Below are positions 45,281 through 57,780 of a DNA stretch of 64,000 nucleotides, in pieces. The stretch lies in the NCBI GenBank assembly GCA_022393335.1, contig JAJEKB010021488.1, positions 1,290,878-1,354,877 of the forward strand, written 5' to 3'. The number at the start of each line of letters is the position of its first letter. Positions within the stretch are counted from its first letter, which is position 1. Origin of the DNA: Macrotrachela quadricornifera. Taxonomy: Eukaryota; Rotifera; Eurotatoria; Philodinida; Philodinidae. Both the position numbers and the translations under genes were made by a program. The notes under the pieces were generated by a model. It did not search any database. It saw nothing but the letters and a program-made list of their open reading frames with translations, and was not told where the DNA came from.

Positions 45281-45283
45281 AAA

Positions 45284-46220
45284 AATAGTACAAAAAATTC
45301 GAGTTTTATCCCTCTCTTTGTTTTGAAGTTATTCAAAAAAATGCCTACGGACACTTAACTCTGAAACGAATATTAGTTCAATACAATATAATTGATAAAA
45401 ATGCGCTCTTTTCATCCTAAGTGCGAGTAATTATTCAGTATATGATCATAATTATACTTCGTAAAGAAAACAAAAACACAAGACATGGAATGCAATTAAT
45501 AATGAAGATAAGCATTTTTCGAGTCCTTTTAATTGCTCTAGCTTGCATAATACAAAAAAACACTCATGAGACTCGCGATGGATTTATGTTAATATTCTTC
45601 ATGCTCTATGTATAACAGAGACCGAATATTAACTAAATAAGAAATTAAATCTGCCTTATGGAATGAGGTCTTATAGCAAACCATCTACAAAAATAAATAA
45701 TGTAATAAAGTTAAATAATTTAATGAATAATAAAGAGAATGTAACATTGAGCAAAAATTGAAAAAGAAACAAATGAGCAGAAAACAAAAAAAAACAACAA
45801 TTATGACGGAAGATCAAAGGAACAAAAAATAAGATGGAAAGAGATCAAACAATAACATTTGAGGAACAGTTAGCGTCGATGCGTACCATCTATTGATGTT
45901 AATAATAACGTGGATAAAAATAAAGAAAAATGATACAGAACAGCAGTTAACGTCTTACAAAAACTATCTAACAGAATAACGATACAATAAGATATTTATG
46001 ATGGTGATGATACGAAAAAAATGATAGAAGCGAGTGGTACGATTTCTCAATTAAAGATGTTTTTGGTGTACATAATAATTTACATTGACAAGAACTTTAA
46101 AAGAAAAATCGAAATGCATGTTAGAATCAGTGAGTAAATAGCAATATTGTTTATAAAATTTATTGAGTTGATTTGCGTTTTGTTGTCATTTATTATACAT
46201 GACAAAAACACTAGTTTAGA
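45284..46220. other. spacer downstream of subtilase
   Basis: AT-rich, no gene recognised. It holds a polyadenylation signal for the subtilase at 46159. Confidence 0.4.
46159..46164 (-). terminator. AATAAA polyadenylation signal of subtilase
   Basis: TTTATT on the plus strand, about 57 bases after the minus-strand stop. Confidence 0.5.
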
Positions 46221-49184
46221 CTAGTATACGATACCAAAAGTAGGACTTGTCCAACTCTCATAGTCGCTGCTGTTGTTTGGATCTCCAAAAATCTTCAAAA
46301 CTCGATATAACAGTCTGTAGTTACCTGTTGGTACTCGAACACCAGTACTAAGTGTTCCATTCCAAGTTACACTAAGAGAATCTGGTTTAAACGTTGAAAA
46401 GCTATATCGCTCAACATAGTGTCGAGGAAAAAGCGGAACACTGCCAAGAATATTGATTCCGACAACCTCAGTTTGATTGCCACTGCCGAGGACATCAAGT
46501 CGTAACAGAGCTGATCCAAAGTTAAGTTGCCAGTTGAACTTTGGTTGATGACGTGTAACATTGAATATTTCATTGTTCCCAATAGGTTTGATTGATCCAC
46601 TATTGGGTAAATTTGAAACAGAGAAAGAGATATCGTCAAAGCTTGTAATCATGACTTCCTTCATATCACACCCAATGCCAGCATAGGGCAAATGAAAACT
46701 TTCGTTATTACTGCTCTGAATGTTGATGTATCCAGAATAGATTGGAATGCGTTTTGTATCAAGCATTGTAGGGAGCGAGAATGTCACTGTTATGACAGCA
46801 AAACTCTTGCCAGGAATGGTCAAAGCAAAAGGCGATATAATTGCTGTGGCATATTGAGTGCTACGATCAGGAGGAAATAGTGAAAGATTAGTACTGTTTA
46901 CGTTCAGAGTGTACACTGTGGCTGCTTCTTGCTATATTGAATAGAAAAACTTAGTTGAACAAGAGATCTAAAGACATAAAGACTTACATGTGTGCATGTA
47001 TATGACATCGATATGGAGTCTGTGTTTGAGATAATAAATTCCACTGTCCTGTTGAAATGAGTGGTATCGTTCAGAGCCAAAATGCTCGGACTAATAACAG
47101 TCTTGTAATGCACTGCTGCAAACGCATTGACCAAACCACCTCCTTGCTGAATGACAGGAGCCAAGTATGGATAGGTTTGTTTGCCATCATTGAAATAGAG
47201 AGGAGTTGCTGTTGTAGCCAGAATTGATTTAAAATTCTTAAAGTCAATGTCTGTTGTAGGGCTCTTTGCATTCATGTATAAAGCGTAGACACCTGCAATG
47301 TAAGGTGTAGCCATAGATGTTCCAGTTTGTACTGCATAACCACCCAGATTTAAAGGAAAAGTCGAGAGAATATTTTCACCCGGAGCAGAAACTTCTGGCT
47401 TGACATACAACTCATAGGTAGGAGACCATGACGAGCCTGTACTCATTGTACCACCGGTGACATTATTTGGTATGTTGACGAAAGTTACTGTTACATTTTC
47501 TGAAAAGTAAAAGTTGATCGTCTGGCCTTGTTTCAAATGCATGATCCACTCAGCGCCTAGCTCCGCAGTGACCATGACCAAAGTCGTTCCATATAAATTC
47601 TCTGGAATGTTGTTGGAATTATCGTCGCTGTAGAGAATGATATACTGAGCGCCGAATTTTCGAACATTATCAATCTGAGTTTTCACGGGGCATATGTCTC
47701 TATGGATTAACACAATTTTCTCCGACAACATTGACGTATCGGATGGTAAATCATTGCAAGCATCAGCTGGGTTACTTGTATTGAGATTCACAGCATACAA
47801 CTGATAACCAGAAATCTTTGTAGGAAACGGACTATTACCAGATACATATTGAAAAGTTGTATTGAGTGTCAAGTTGACAGTAAAGGATCCTTTATATACG
47901 AATCGTGGAATATCAATATTAACAACCATTCCAACAGCAGTGACATCAATACCATTTGCTGTTGACGCACCCAAAAAGAGTCCTTATTAAAATGAAATTG
48001 TAATTTCTTTTAATCAGAACTTCAATCTTTTCTTACCGAACATTCCATCGTTGCCGGCAGAAGCAATACAAGGTACACCAGCATTGACAATTCTGTTCAT
48101 CAGGATTGCCTCTGGTGCATGCATCCATCCAGAGGGATCGCTAAGGGAAGCGCTTATAATCTGAGCTAAATTTAAAAGTTGACAAGTTCTCGAAAAGAAC
48201 AAAATACAGAAAAATATTTACCCCCATCTTGATAAGCAGCACTAAGAGCAGCAATGACAATATCATTCGTGTTGTCACCTTTACATCCAAAAACTCGATA
48301 CATTCCCAGAGTGGCATTTGGTGCGACTCCACTAAATGCCGGATCGTTTGCGCCAATAGTACCAGCAACATGCGTCCCATGCCCATTACAATCGAGTGGA
48401 TCAGGATCAGGAACAGGCAAGTTTGTTCCATCATATTCATCACCAACAAAGTCATAACCGTACTGAAACTTGTAGCCCAAACCAAAACCTCCACCTAATG
48501 CTGGATGTCTATATAGTTAATTGGATAAATACTAATATTTATAGTCAAATAACTATCATACCTGTAATCAACACCAGTATCTATGATGGCAATAAAAACA
48601 CCTTTACCTGTGTATCCCTGCGCATGCAATTTATCAACACCACCCATGACATGAGGAGCAAAGAGATTCTTGTTAGTACCATTCCAAGTTTGATTAATCA
48701 ATCTGTAGAGATCAACAACTCTTGGAACACTAGGGGCAACTGGAGAATAGATAGTGACAGGCCAAATAGCAGACACTGAATCAAGTGTTTCAATACCAGA
48801 CACATCCTCTTCATTGTTGAGTTGGAAGGAAGTACCGATGAAGAGCGGAGAAGAGAAATTCTGACGAGGAATTATATTCATTATCCTGTAGGTTGTTGTC
48901 TTGCTAGCCGTCTTTATGCTGGCCAGTTGTTGATAAAACGTTTCGTGCTAGAACGAAAAAGTAACTTAGTCTGTTTAGTTGTGGTGTAATCATACATAGT
49001 TTTGATTGTACGGTTGTAAACTAGTCCAAGAAGAAGAGAATTCAACAATGTAAGCACCGGGAACTACTGCACCTGTTTGTTCGGCACTGTTTGACTGGAT
49101 CGTATGAGCAGTACGAAGAAAAACGATGATCATTACAAAAATAAGTAAGGAAAATGTTTGAAATGATGAATTCATCGTTGACAC
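46221..49184 (-). CDS. secreted subtilisin-like serine protease (S8, Vpr/fungal type)
   Basis: Six exons on the minus strand (49184-48996, 48947-48562, 48508-48222, 48165-48037, 47982-46988, 46931-46221) join in frame to 898 residues. A signal peptide (FSLLIFVMIIVFLRTAHT) opens an I9-like propeptide region (GAYIVEF). Catalytic triad: Asp186 in IIDTGVDYR, His235 in NGHGTHVAG and Ser553 in GTSMATP, with SAGNDG as the oxyanion Asn motif. A protease-associated domain is inserted between His and Ser (~400-480). The C-terminus is beta-rich, like Fn3-type subtilase tails, with several Asn glycosylation sites. The HPALGGGFG and PDPDPLDCNGHG surroundings resemble secreted fungal/oomycete subtilases, so horizontal acquisition is plausible; the introns would then have been gained or inherited. 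Probably extracellular protein digestion. Confidence 0.85.
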
Positions 49185-51907
49185 TGTTTTTCAAATAATC
49201 TAAATAGAAGCTAAGGAAAATATGAATAAAGAATAGTAGCACACACTATGTTTACTTATAGCAATTGAAACAAACTGGGTAATTTAAATACTTACCGTAA
49301 GGTCATTTTGTTTCCGATATGACAAACAGTACTGGTACATTTGGGGGTGAGAGCAGTGACGTGTAGTGACAGAATAACGAAAAAGAAAATACACCTGAGT
49401 ATTTCTTTTGAGAGAACGAAAGACTAAGATGAGCATTATTGGTGTATGATAAAATATCAGTAAATGACTAATATACAATCAACCTACACACTGTAAAAAT
49501 ATGCATTAATTGGATGTCATTAGAGTTATTTTTAATATGATGAGAGTAGATGTCATGGATGACTGTTATGTTTAAGAAATACTATGACCATGCTTCTAAT
49601 CGTTCTCAAAGGTCAATCCTCAGATAGCTTTAGTACTGCATTATATTATATATTAAATGTTAAGCAAAGCAAAGATTTCTTCATCATTTTAAATGCTAGA
49701 AGTTCAAATCAGTAACAAAATGTACTCAAACTTTCCTGCTACAATTTAAATGAGTCGATTTTTTTTATTTTCAATTTACTTTTCGAAAAGAAACAAGCAA
49801 AAATATATTTGAAAAATTCAGCTCTTTTGAAGTGTAATGATGTTGGCGACATTGAGACATCAGCCCTTAATCTATATAGTTACAATTATAGAAAAAATCG
49901 TCACCGCATAAACACCTACTTTTAAGTTTCGTGGTCGCCCGTTTTTTCTTTTTCACCAGTGGTATATCCTCCTCTGATGGAGATGGTTGCAAAAATTTTA
50001 ACACAATATTCATACCAATAATATGTTTACAAATATATTCTTTAAAGAAACTGAAACAACCGTACAGTTCGATTTTCTATTTTGATGAGGTCTGAGAAGA
50101 GGAATGTTTTTCAAAAGAAGATTAACATTAACACAGGCACTATTATTCGCACGAATCAATTAAAATAGATTCTCAACAACTTTTATTTTAACAGAGACTT
50201 CTGCCGATATCAGCGTGTGTGTGTGTGTATCAATATGAGTTCAGGATGTTAGTGAAAGCCTTTTTTCAAAAACCATTTTGTCTCTACAATCACATTCACT
50301 CCTTAAATTTGAAGTGGACTTTCAATGACTACTACTTATACAAAAACAAGATAAGTTGAAATGATAACTTACTAGAAAATGGGGAGCACGAAAAAAAATC
50401 TTGAAAAAACAATTTATGCGTTTAAACGTGGTACAAAAACGAAAAATACAGGTGAAATACACTTTTACCATGATAATATTCCAATACTAACAGAAGAAAA
50501 ACGAAAACAGAAAATGCATGCAACATACCACTATTAAAAAATGTATACTTAGTTCTTATTAGAAATTATTTAATAGTACTGATTTGTGCCCAGCGATTTT
50601 TTTTTACAACTATGATTTAAATTTATTAAGTTAGTAAAAAAAAATTTTTACTTACGTTAGATATTAATTATCTAATCTGATAAATATTTTTATTACTGAG
50701 AATCTATACATTAACTGGGCGTTCAATATTTTCACCTAGCAGTAAATATATTTCCTCTACTAAAAATAGGATAATGCATCGGGGAGCCACAAAAAAAAAC
50801 TAGCAAGTGTTCGTTTGTTCATTACACTGAACGAAAGAATATATAATTAATATTTTCTGTAAAACTTGACCAAAGGCAATCGTGGTCGAGAAACACGAAT
50901 CTGATGTTGGTTTTTTAAAAATACTTTCGTATCAATCTGTTGGTAGTAAGAATGCGTAATGACATGAATTGAGGAAAAAATATTTTCACAATGGTCATCT
51001 AAATAAGAACATCTGCTAGTTCTTCTTCTCGATTGGTATGAAGCTAGCATGATGAGACCGTTCACCATGACGAGATAAAAAATGTCATTGGTCAAAAACC
51101 GATCAGTGGAACTAATGATAACCACGAAATACCAATATGGAGAACAAGAATTTAAATATAATATCTTTGACAACAAAACGAAATTAAATGCTAGTTTGTA
51201 CAAAACATATTACTAAATAAAAAAGACCTACCACAATTAATATCATTCACCATATTCTGTATCCTCTCAACTATCTCGTTCTATTTTTACAATGTATCAT
51301 GCAAAGAATCCCGTTCATCTCAGCAGGATATCGTCCACTATGTCAGATTACCAAGCTATTTGAGAACCTGCAATGAAGATATTAGTCTTACACGAATCAG
51401 TAATTACGATCATAGACATACTCAGTACAAAACTATTTTGCAACATGTGCTGAAAGAAAGAAATACTTTCAGTCCGTTGCAAATTACTCATCGAATGTAG
51501 AACCGCACACAGAAATTCATAAAATTTTTTCAGATTTCCAACATTATTCTCATCATCATATGAAAAGAAAAATATTTTCTTCTTCAAAATTCCAAAACAG
51601 TACTATATAGATAGGTATTTTAAGACTTTTTCGCAAGACCAGAGGCCATTATATCCAGCAGAATAGATTTTTAAAAAAGATCTCTGTTTATTTTTCGGAT
51701 TTTATAAGGTCTTTTTAATCTAAATCAATGGAACTAGTCTCAAATAAGTATATTAGGATCTTTTTCTTTTGTTGATGAATAATTATGCGTTATGATGTGG
51801 TAGTTTACGTTATCACACGGCAGTCAACGTTGATGTATACGGCTGTATACGTAAAAATACGATCGTTTTACGGCACAGATTATATCGTAGACAACAATAG
51901 TGTTTCG
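49185..51907. other. intergenic, no secure gene
   Basis: Promoter side of the subtilase at left. Two minus-strand frames (50847-51203 and 51348-51587) have protein-like composition but no start/splice logic or family match; they may be remains of a decayed gene. A short (GT)n run lies near 50215. Confidence 0.35.
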
Positions 51908-54900
51908 TCAGTATAAACGACCGTCGTAAGGCTCGACTCGGGTCCGTATCATTTGTCGATATCGTTTGATAGATTTTTGAAATTCTTGTTTATATAATTT
52001 CGATGGGATAACAAATACAATGAAAGTAAGCATAGGTGGAATAAATGAAATAAAGTATCCGAAAAGAAATAACCATGCATTACTAGTTGATTTCATACAA
52101 CCTGAAACAAAAGAAATAATCAAGCGTGGAACTGCAAGAATAATCAAAATAATTGGAGCAATGAGCAATTGACGATGTTGTTGAATTTGTTCACGCAATA
52201 TTGTTCGATAAGTTTGACGTTTTTCAATAGATGTTCGCTGTTGAGCAGTCAGAACAATAATCACGATAGCTGAAATAACATTGAGAATAAATGGAGCAAA
52301 AAAATGAAATATATTAATGAATGTATTGTATATTTGGAAATTAGCTGAATAAGTAATAATACACCAAATACGTTTTTCATCATCATCATCATCTAAGAGA
52401 CGTCGATGGATAGGATCATGAATAATTGTACTTATATTCAGAATGATAAGAACAATAATAATATATTTAGCTATTTGTTTACTTTTCTTTTTATCAAAAT
52501 AAACTCCTTTAATTACAGTAAATGCTCGTTCCATCGCAACACATGCATTCAACCATTGATCCATATTAAGACAAATTCTCAATAAAAAGTCAATTGAATG
52601 ACATTGAAATTTGAGAAATGATCGATTGGTATTGTATGTCATTTGTGTAATGATAAGTATTAAAAATTTAATTGTAAATATAGTTATAGTGAATAAAGTA
52701 GTAATTGATGATCCAAATAAATATAAACCACAACCAACTTTATGTAGTTCTTTATTTATAAAAGTAATCAGCGATAAAACACCATTGATAAGACCTACTA
52801 TAATCATAATTGTTGTCAATGCAATACTTACTTTAACAATAGAAGGTTGATGTTTCATATTGACATGTGGCCTAATATAATAACCTAAAATAGCATCAAG
52901 TGAAAGACCAAATAAAGTTGAACTAAATTGACATCGTTTTCCATAAAAACATGGTGGACAAACACACATTGATGTTTGGGGACAAGTCGGTCTATCTTGT
53001 AAACATTGGGCATTATTTTCACAATTACTTTCACCAAAACAATCATGTTTTATTGAAGAATTAAATTCAAAACAATTTGCCACATATTGATTACATGAAC
53101 AAAAATGATTATCATCATAAAAACAAGATAAGAATGATTGTATTTGACATACTAGATGATAATATTTGATTCGACGAAGAAGATGATATTTAACAATAGT
53201 CTCATTTAAAACTTCACTTAAATGTTTACAACGATCTGATGGATTGATTGAACGAATAATAGTTGCCGATTGATTGTAAGTTTTTTGTACACTTATTAAA
53301 TAATATTGATTAATGAAAAGTTCAACAAAGGCAATATGAAATGGTCTTGACCATCGAATAGTAACTGAATTTTGATTGAGAGGAATAGTTTTGAATGTCG
53401 AACCATTTTCAGGTTGAACATTATCAATCACTCGAATGAAATGAACAAGTATTGTTTCTGGTAAACTAATGTTTTTATCAAATGAAATTATTATTTTATT
53501 ATCAATTATTTCACATCTTTCTCCACTAAAACCATTTTGACAATTACAGATAAATTGTTTGCTAGATACAACATTTTCATTAATAGATATACATTGACCA
53601 TTATTTAGACATGACATATTACGATTAGATTGACAAATTGTACTTTGAAGAAGACATCGAGAACCCCATTTATTAATTGGACAAATACAAATTGATCGAT
53701 TATTTGATGAAACACCAATACATAAGGAATCAGATGAACATTTGCATTTATATTGAATAGTACAGTATTTTCCAGACCATCCTTGATCACATTGACAATA
53801 ACTTGTATCTTTTAAATCATTCATATATCTAATACAATGACCATGTACGCATGGGAGATCGAAACAACGTTCAATATTATCACTTGTACGTGGAATATTA
53901 AATTGTACAGAAATACGATGTATTGGTAAAAATGGATATTTAACTGGGATTAAAAAACTTCCACGATATTTAAATGAAATTTTTTCATAAATGTCAATAT
54001 GAATAGAATAATTACTTGTTTGAAGTTTTGGTCGAGTTGAATAAAGTAAATAGATATTGAATTTAGTTCGACAGTGTTGAGTATAGAGATAAGTAAGTTG
54101 ATCATATGAATGGATTATTCGTTGATCACTGTCATCAATAAGTAAAATAATCAATGCAAATAATGTTCGTCTTGAATCAGAATATGTTTGAAATTTAATG
54201 GTAAGACTAACTCGTTGATTTTGATATTGACATTGTGAACCATAAAAACTAGGTGGACACATACATGTTTTAATAGTCAGATTTTTATCATTGTTTAACC
54301 ATACTTGTAAAGGAAGACCACGATGACAACGTTGTTCATATTGATGAGTACTTGAAAAAACAGAAGAATATGTATTCTTATTTTGATTAGTTACCTGTTT
54401 GACTGATTGAACTGATTTATCAATAATAAAATTTAAAATTTGTGGTTTCTTTGTATCATCAAGTCGATCGCAAAGGAATTTTTCAACATTGGTTCGGTTT
54501 ATTTTATTCTGGTTACGACATAAAGAATTAAGTTTGTCGTTATTTTGAGTTTGATTACAAAAATATTCATCATCTCCTTGTGTACAATCCTTCTTATTAT
54601 CACATAAACGACTAGAATCTATACAAGGTCGAATGGTATCATTCTTACAATAAAAATTGTTCGGTTGTAATTGATATCCGTTCGATCGGCACAAGTTTGG
54701 TTCATCAGTAGCACCAAGGCAATCGATATTACCATCATTAATTTTTTCAATGGATAAACACGTAAGTTGATATGTATCGGGTGAGACACACATATGATGA
54801 TTATGTGGACATTTCAATAATAATGATGACTCACAATCAATTTCATCTTCTCCATTAAAACAATTCCAAAAACCGTTACATCTTGTATAAATATTATTGC

Positions 54901-56644
54901 ATATCCAATATTCACATTTAGTTTCATCAGTTTCATTTCGTCCATCAATCAAGACAGGTGCTAGTTCTGTAAAACCATCACAAATTGTTGAAAATGATAT
55001 ATGTTTTCTAATATAATCATGATTAGTAATTTCATCTTCGCATAGACCATATTCATCATATCCACAATCGCATGTTCCATCATTGATTCGTTTTAAAGAA
55101 ATACATATATTGATATTTGTACATTTGAAAAGATTTTCTGATGTTGTTATTATAAAACAAGTTTCATTAATTAAAGAACATTGTTCATCATCCTTGTAAT
55201 TACAATCGATTACTTTATCACAAAGACGATGTACTGAGATACATTTTGATGAATTAATACATTGATACATCGTCGAACTATTACAAACTGCTGAATGATT
55301 ATGAATAATTGTATTGCATTGATAAAGATTGTCATATAAACCTTTAACGAAAGTATCTTTCCATGTGGTTCTTCCTGGTTTTGAGAAAATCAATGGAAAA
55401 TCCTCTGGATGTCGACATGTCATATTATTGAAGATTAGTAATGAACTATTGGAATAGAATCCACCACAAAGCTGATCATTATAACATATATATTGAGGTG
55501 GATGCCGAGAAGCAATATGTATAGTAGCATTCTTGAGATAAGCAAAATAGATATGGCCAAAAGCTAGTGCTTCATCTGTTATGAAATATATATCCGGACA
55601 AGTCTCGTTGATTACTTGTTGACATGTTCTATTACGACAAACGTGAGCACATATTGGATTATTAAACATGTCAATCAAAAAATGACATTTCGATGCTAAC
55701 CAGCATATTTTATTTATTGAGCTTGGTTCGTCCACCAGCATCATCTGGCTAAGTAGAGTATTACGTTTATTTACACACGAAGTTGTATATTTCACGTAGA
55801 ACACTAGGGCTCCTTGGAAACATATGACATCTTCTTGAGCAAATGTCGGTTCATCATCGATGTAGAAAGGAGTTCCACGCCCATTTGAATACTCATCTGA
55901 TCCATCAAGACATTCAAAAGTGTCTCTATTATCATGTAAGAATATTTCATGTATACATTGTCCATTTGAACATCGATATTCATCTTTTTCACATTGATGA
56001 ATTTCAATTTGCCAACAATTTTCTTCATCAACTCCATTATTTAAACAATCAATGTATCCATTACATATTTCAGTCCAATCAAGACATGACAATGTCGAAC
56101 CACGATTACATTTTAAATGTGTATAACATGTCAAATTGACGGGATCATAATGATGTTGATAAAAGTTATTAATGATTTCATTTAATGATGAATAATAATG
56201 TTCATAAATATCCAATTCATATTGACATAATGGACCAAATCTTGGTAATGTACAATTATAAAACACTTGTGTTTCATTTGAAGTAAAAGGTTGATTTAAA
56301 TAGAATTGATAACGTTCAATTAAATCCATTGGTGCTGACCAAATGTATAATTGCTGACTAGTGATATTTTGTTTGTAAAGTTCATCAAAAGTAAATTTTT
56401 GATTAAAATTATTTTCTTGAATATTCCATTTTGATGGTAATTCAGTTAAACAATAAGAAATAATTTCATGAAGATCAAGATTTTTTTTATTTGAAGCAGC
56501 AACATGAAGACAATCATGTTGAAAAGCAATATCATCGTCATTATTTTTCTCACTTACCCAATCTGTAAGATGAAGATTGATTTGAGGCGAAGCAATCATT
56601 ACTCGAAATAGAATAAAACAAAGAAAAATTTTGATGCATAACAT
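51908..56644 (-). CDS. large single-exon receptor: LDLa and EGF repeats plus seven-helix (rhodopsin-like GPCR) domain
   Basis: Intact 1578-codon frame. Signal peptide at residues 1-18 (MLCIKIFLCFILFRVMIA). LDL-receptor class A modules with Cys-x-DG(S)DE calcium sites: CNRGSTLSCLDWTEICNG (~180), CEKDEYRCSNGQCIHE (~218), CINSSKCISVHRLCDK (~465) and others to ~690 (CIDSSRLCDNKKDCTQGDDE). EGF-like modules follow at ~800, ~945-980, ~1050 and ~1240 (CVHGHCIRY...CQCDQGWSGKYC; CLNNGQC...CNCQNGFSGERC). From ~1275 seven hydrophobic helices form a rhodopsin-class domain; the third helix ends CVAMERAFTV (E/DRY variant) and there are Lys/Arg-rich loops. The C-terminal tail is short. It probably couples extracellular ligand capture to G-protein signalling; LGR-like analogues exist in animals. 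The ligand is unknown, and the gene is intact despite its length. Confidence 0.85.
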   Translation of the reverse strand: MLCIKIFLCFILFRVMIASPQINLHLTDWVSEKNNDDDIAFQHDCLHVAASNKKNLDLHEIISYCLTELPSKWNIQENNFNQKFTFDELYKQNITSQQLYIWSAPMDLIERYQFYLNQPFTSNETQVFYNCTLPRFGPLCQYELDIYEHYYSSLNEIINNFYQHHYDPVNLTCYTHLKCNRGSTLSCLDWTEICNGYIDCLNNGVDEENCWQIEIHQCEKDEYRCSNGQCIHEIFLHDNRDTFECLDGSDEYSNGRGTPFYIDDEPTFAQEDVICFQGALVFYVKYTTSCVNKRNTLLSQMMLVDEPSSINKICWLASKCHFLIDMFNNPICAHVCRNRTCQQVINETCPDIYFITDEALAFGHIYFAYLKNATIHIASRHPPQYICYNDQLCGGFYSNSSLLIFNNMTCRHPEDFPLIFSKPGRTTWKDTFVKGLYDNLYQCNTIIHNHSAVCNSSTMYQCINSSKCISVHRLCDKVIDCNYKDDEQCSLINETCFIITTSENLFKCTNINICISLKRINDGTCDCGYDEYGLCEDEITNHDYIRKHISFSTICDGFTELAPVLIDGRNETDETKCEYWICNNIYTRCNGFWNCFNGEDEIDCESSLLLKCPHNHHMCVSPDTYQLTCLSIEKINDGNIDCLGATDEPNLCRSNGYQLQPNNFYCKNDTIRPCIDSSRLCDNKKDCTQGDDEYFCNQTQNNDKLNSLCRNQNKINRTNVEKFLCDRLDDTKKPQILNFIIDKSVQSVKQVTNQNKNTYSSVFSSTHQYEQRCHRGLPLQVWLNNDKNLTIKTCMCPPSFYGSQCQYQNQRVSLTIKFQTYSDSRRTLFALIILLIDDSDQRIIHSYDQLTYLYTQHCRTKFNIYLLYSTRPKLQTSNYSIHIDIYEKISFKYRGSFLIPVKYPFLPIHRISVQFNIPRTSDNIERCFDLPCVHGHCIRYMNDLKDTSYCQCDQGWSGKYCTIQYKCKCSSDSLCIGVSSNNRSICICPINKWGSRCLLQSTICQSNRNMSCLNNGQCISINENVVSSKQFICNCQNGFSGERCEIIDNKIIISFDKNISLPETILVHFIRVIDNVQPENGSTFKTIPLNQNSVTIRWSRPFHIAFVELFINQYYLISVQKTYNQSATIIRSINPSDRCKHLSEVLNETIVKYHLLRRIKYYHLVCQIQSFLSCFYDDNHFCSCNQYVANCFEFNSSIKHDCFGESNCENNAQCLQDRPTCPQTSMCVCPPCFYGKRCQFSSTLFGLSLDAILGYYIRPHVNMKHQPSIVKVSIALTTIMIIVGLINGVLSLITFINKELHKVGCGLYLFGSSITTLFTITIFTIKFLILIITQMTYNTNRSFLKFQCHSIDFLLRICLNMDQWLNACVAMERAFTVIKGVYFDKKKSKQIAKYIIIVLIILNISTIIHDPIHRRLLDDDDDEKRIWCIITYSANFQIYNTFINIFHFFAPFILNVISAIVIIVLTAQQRTSIEKRQTYRTILREQIQQHRQLLIAPIILIILAVPRLIISFVSGCMKSTSNAWLFLFGYFISFIPPMLTFIVFVIPSKLYKQEFQKSIKRYRQMIRTRVEPYDGRLY

Positions 56645-57780
56645 CGCTTAGTTATTTAATGCTTTTCAATGGATATAATATAAGGAATGTAGAAGCGTTC
56701 TATATTTTCTTTTTTTTGAAATATTTATATTTATCTTAGAAAGAGCTGATATAAAATGTTGTTAATAACAAAAATCACGACTAATGTTATTTAGAAAAGT
56801 TTGTTTTACATCCTGTGTAAAGATTTCAAAACATTTCTTGTACGTCATCTAAATGCGTCAAAACTGACTGCACATCTGCTACTATTTTAGCAAAAAGTAA
56901 GTGTTAGATAGAACGGAAACGTGCTGTTAAATTTTTACATTTTTTTTTTATTTCTGACAATCAAAAAAGGAATCGTCTTTCATCTATAATTTACTTGCAT
57001 ATATTACACTGCAAAATTATAATATCCAGGCATACAAGAATTTAGAAAAACATGTTTAATTTTAACCTTTAGCCCTTTGGGGACGGTTGGTCCCTTATGT
57101 GGCCATGGTGATTCTTCGGTATTTGTAAATACAAAGATTTTTATATGAGATTAGTTTCTGTTAAATCATTTATTAGAGGCTTTTTTGGTATAGTTTGGAT
57201 TATAATTAGATTATGTTTTTCGATACTTAATAGTGAATAATAAATATAAAACAGTTCATTTTCAGCAAAAATTTTGTTAGTATAAAATTCTGCAAGAAAC
57301 GTTCTCATCTTTAAAAGGTTAAAGTGCGAACATCTCTCTTTCTTATTAAGATATTCCGTTTACAAACATATTATAAAAATACGTTGTATACGAATGGAAG
57401 AAGGAGAATTATATAATTGATAGATTCTTTTAATAGGGAATACTCATTAATAAGCATATCACAATATATATATATCCAAAGACCATCATTTGTCTGACCA
57501 TTGCAGCCAATACTCTTTGATGATCAATTCAGTATGATGATGATTACCACTATCATTGTCAAAATCAAAGTTCGTTTAATTAAATCGATATTAGTAAATG
57601 ATAGCTACTATGTATCAGTAAATATGTAACAGCGAAATAGCACATCGCCACCTCTATATTGGTATAACCATAATATATAAATAAATATCTTTTATTGAAT
57701 ATAAAAAATAGAAAAATTTCAACTCAATTTGAGATCAATGAACTATATCTTTTTGTTAAAAAAAGTTCATTATATGTTAA
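56645..57780. other. intergenic
   Basis: Promoter side of the receptor at left. The FEM1-like gene's polyadenylation signal is at 57691-57696. No gene between. Confidence 0.4.
57691..57696 (-). terminator. AATAAA polyadenylation signal of FEM1-like gene
   Basis: TTTATT on the plus strand, 85 bases beyond the stop codon. Confidence 0.5.

Larger units (their letters stand above)
41652..45283. repeat. segmental duplication, copy B
   Basis: Direct repeat of 35831-39375. Relative to copy A it has ~265 extra bases at about 42065-42335, lacks a block matching 36480-36600, and stops inside the foldback element at ~45280. Confidence 0.85.

Noticed and set aside
50847..51587. Two minus-strand frames with membrane-like stretches
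   Set aside because: Could be a decayed gene, but no start, splice pattern or family match could be shown.
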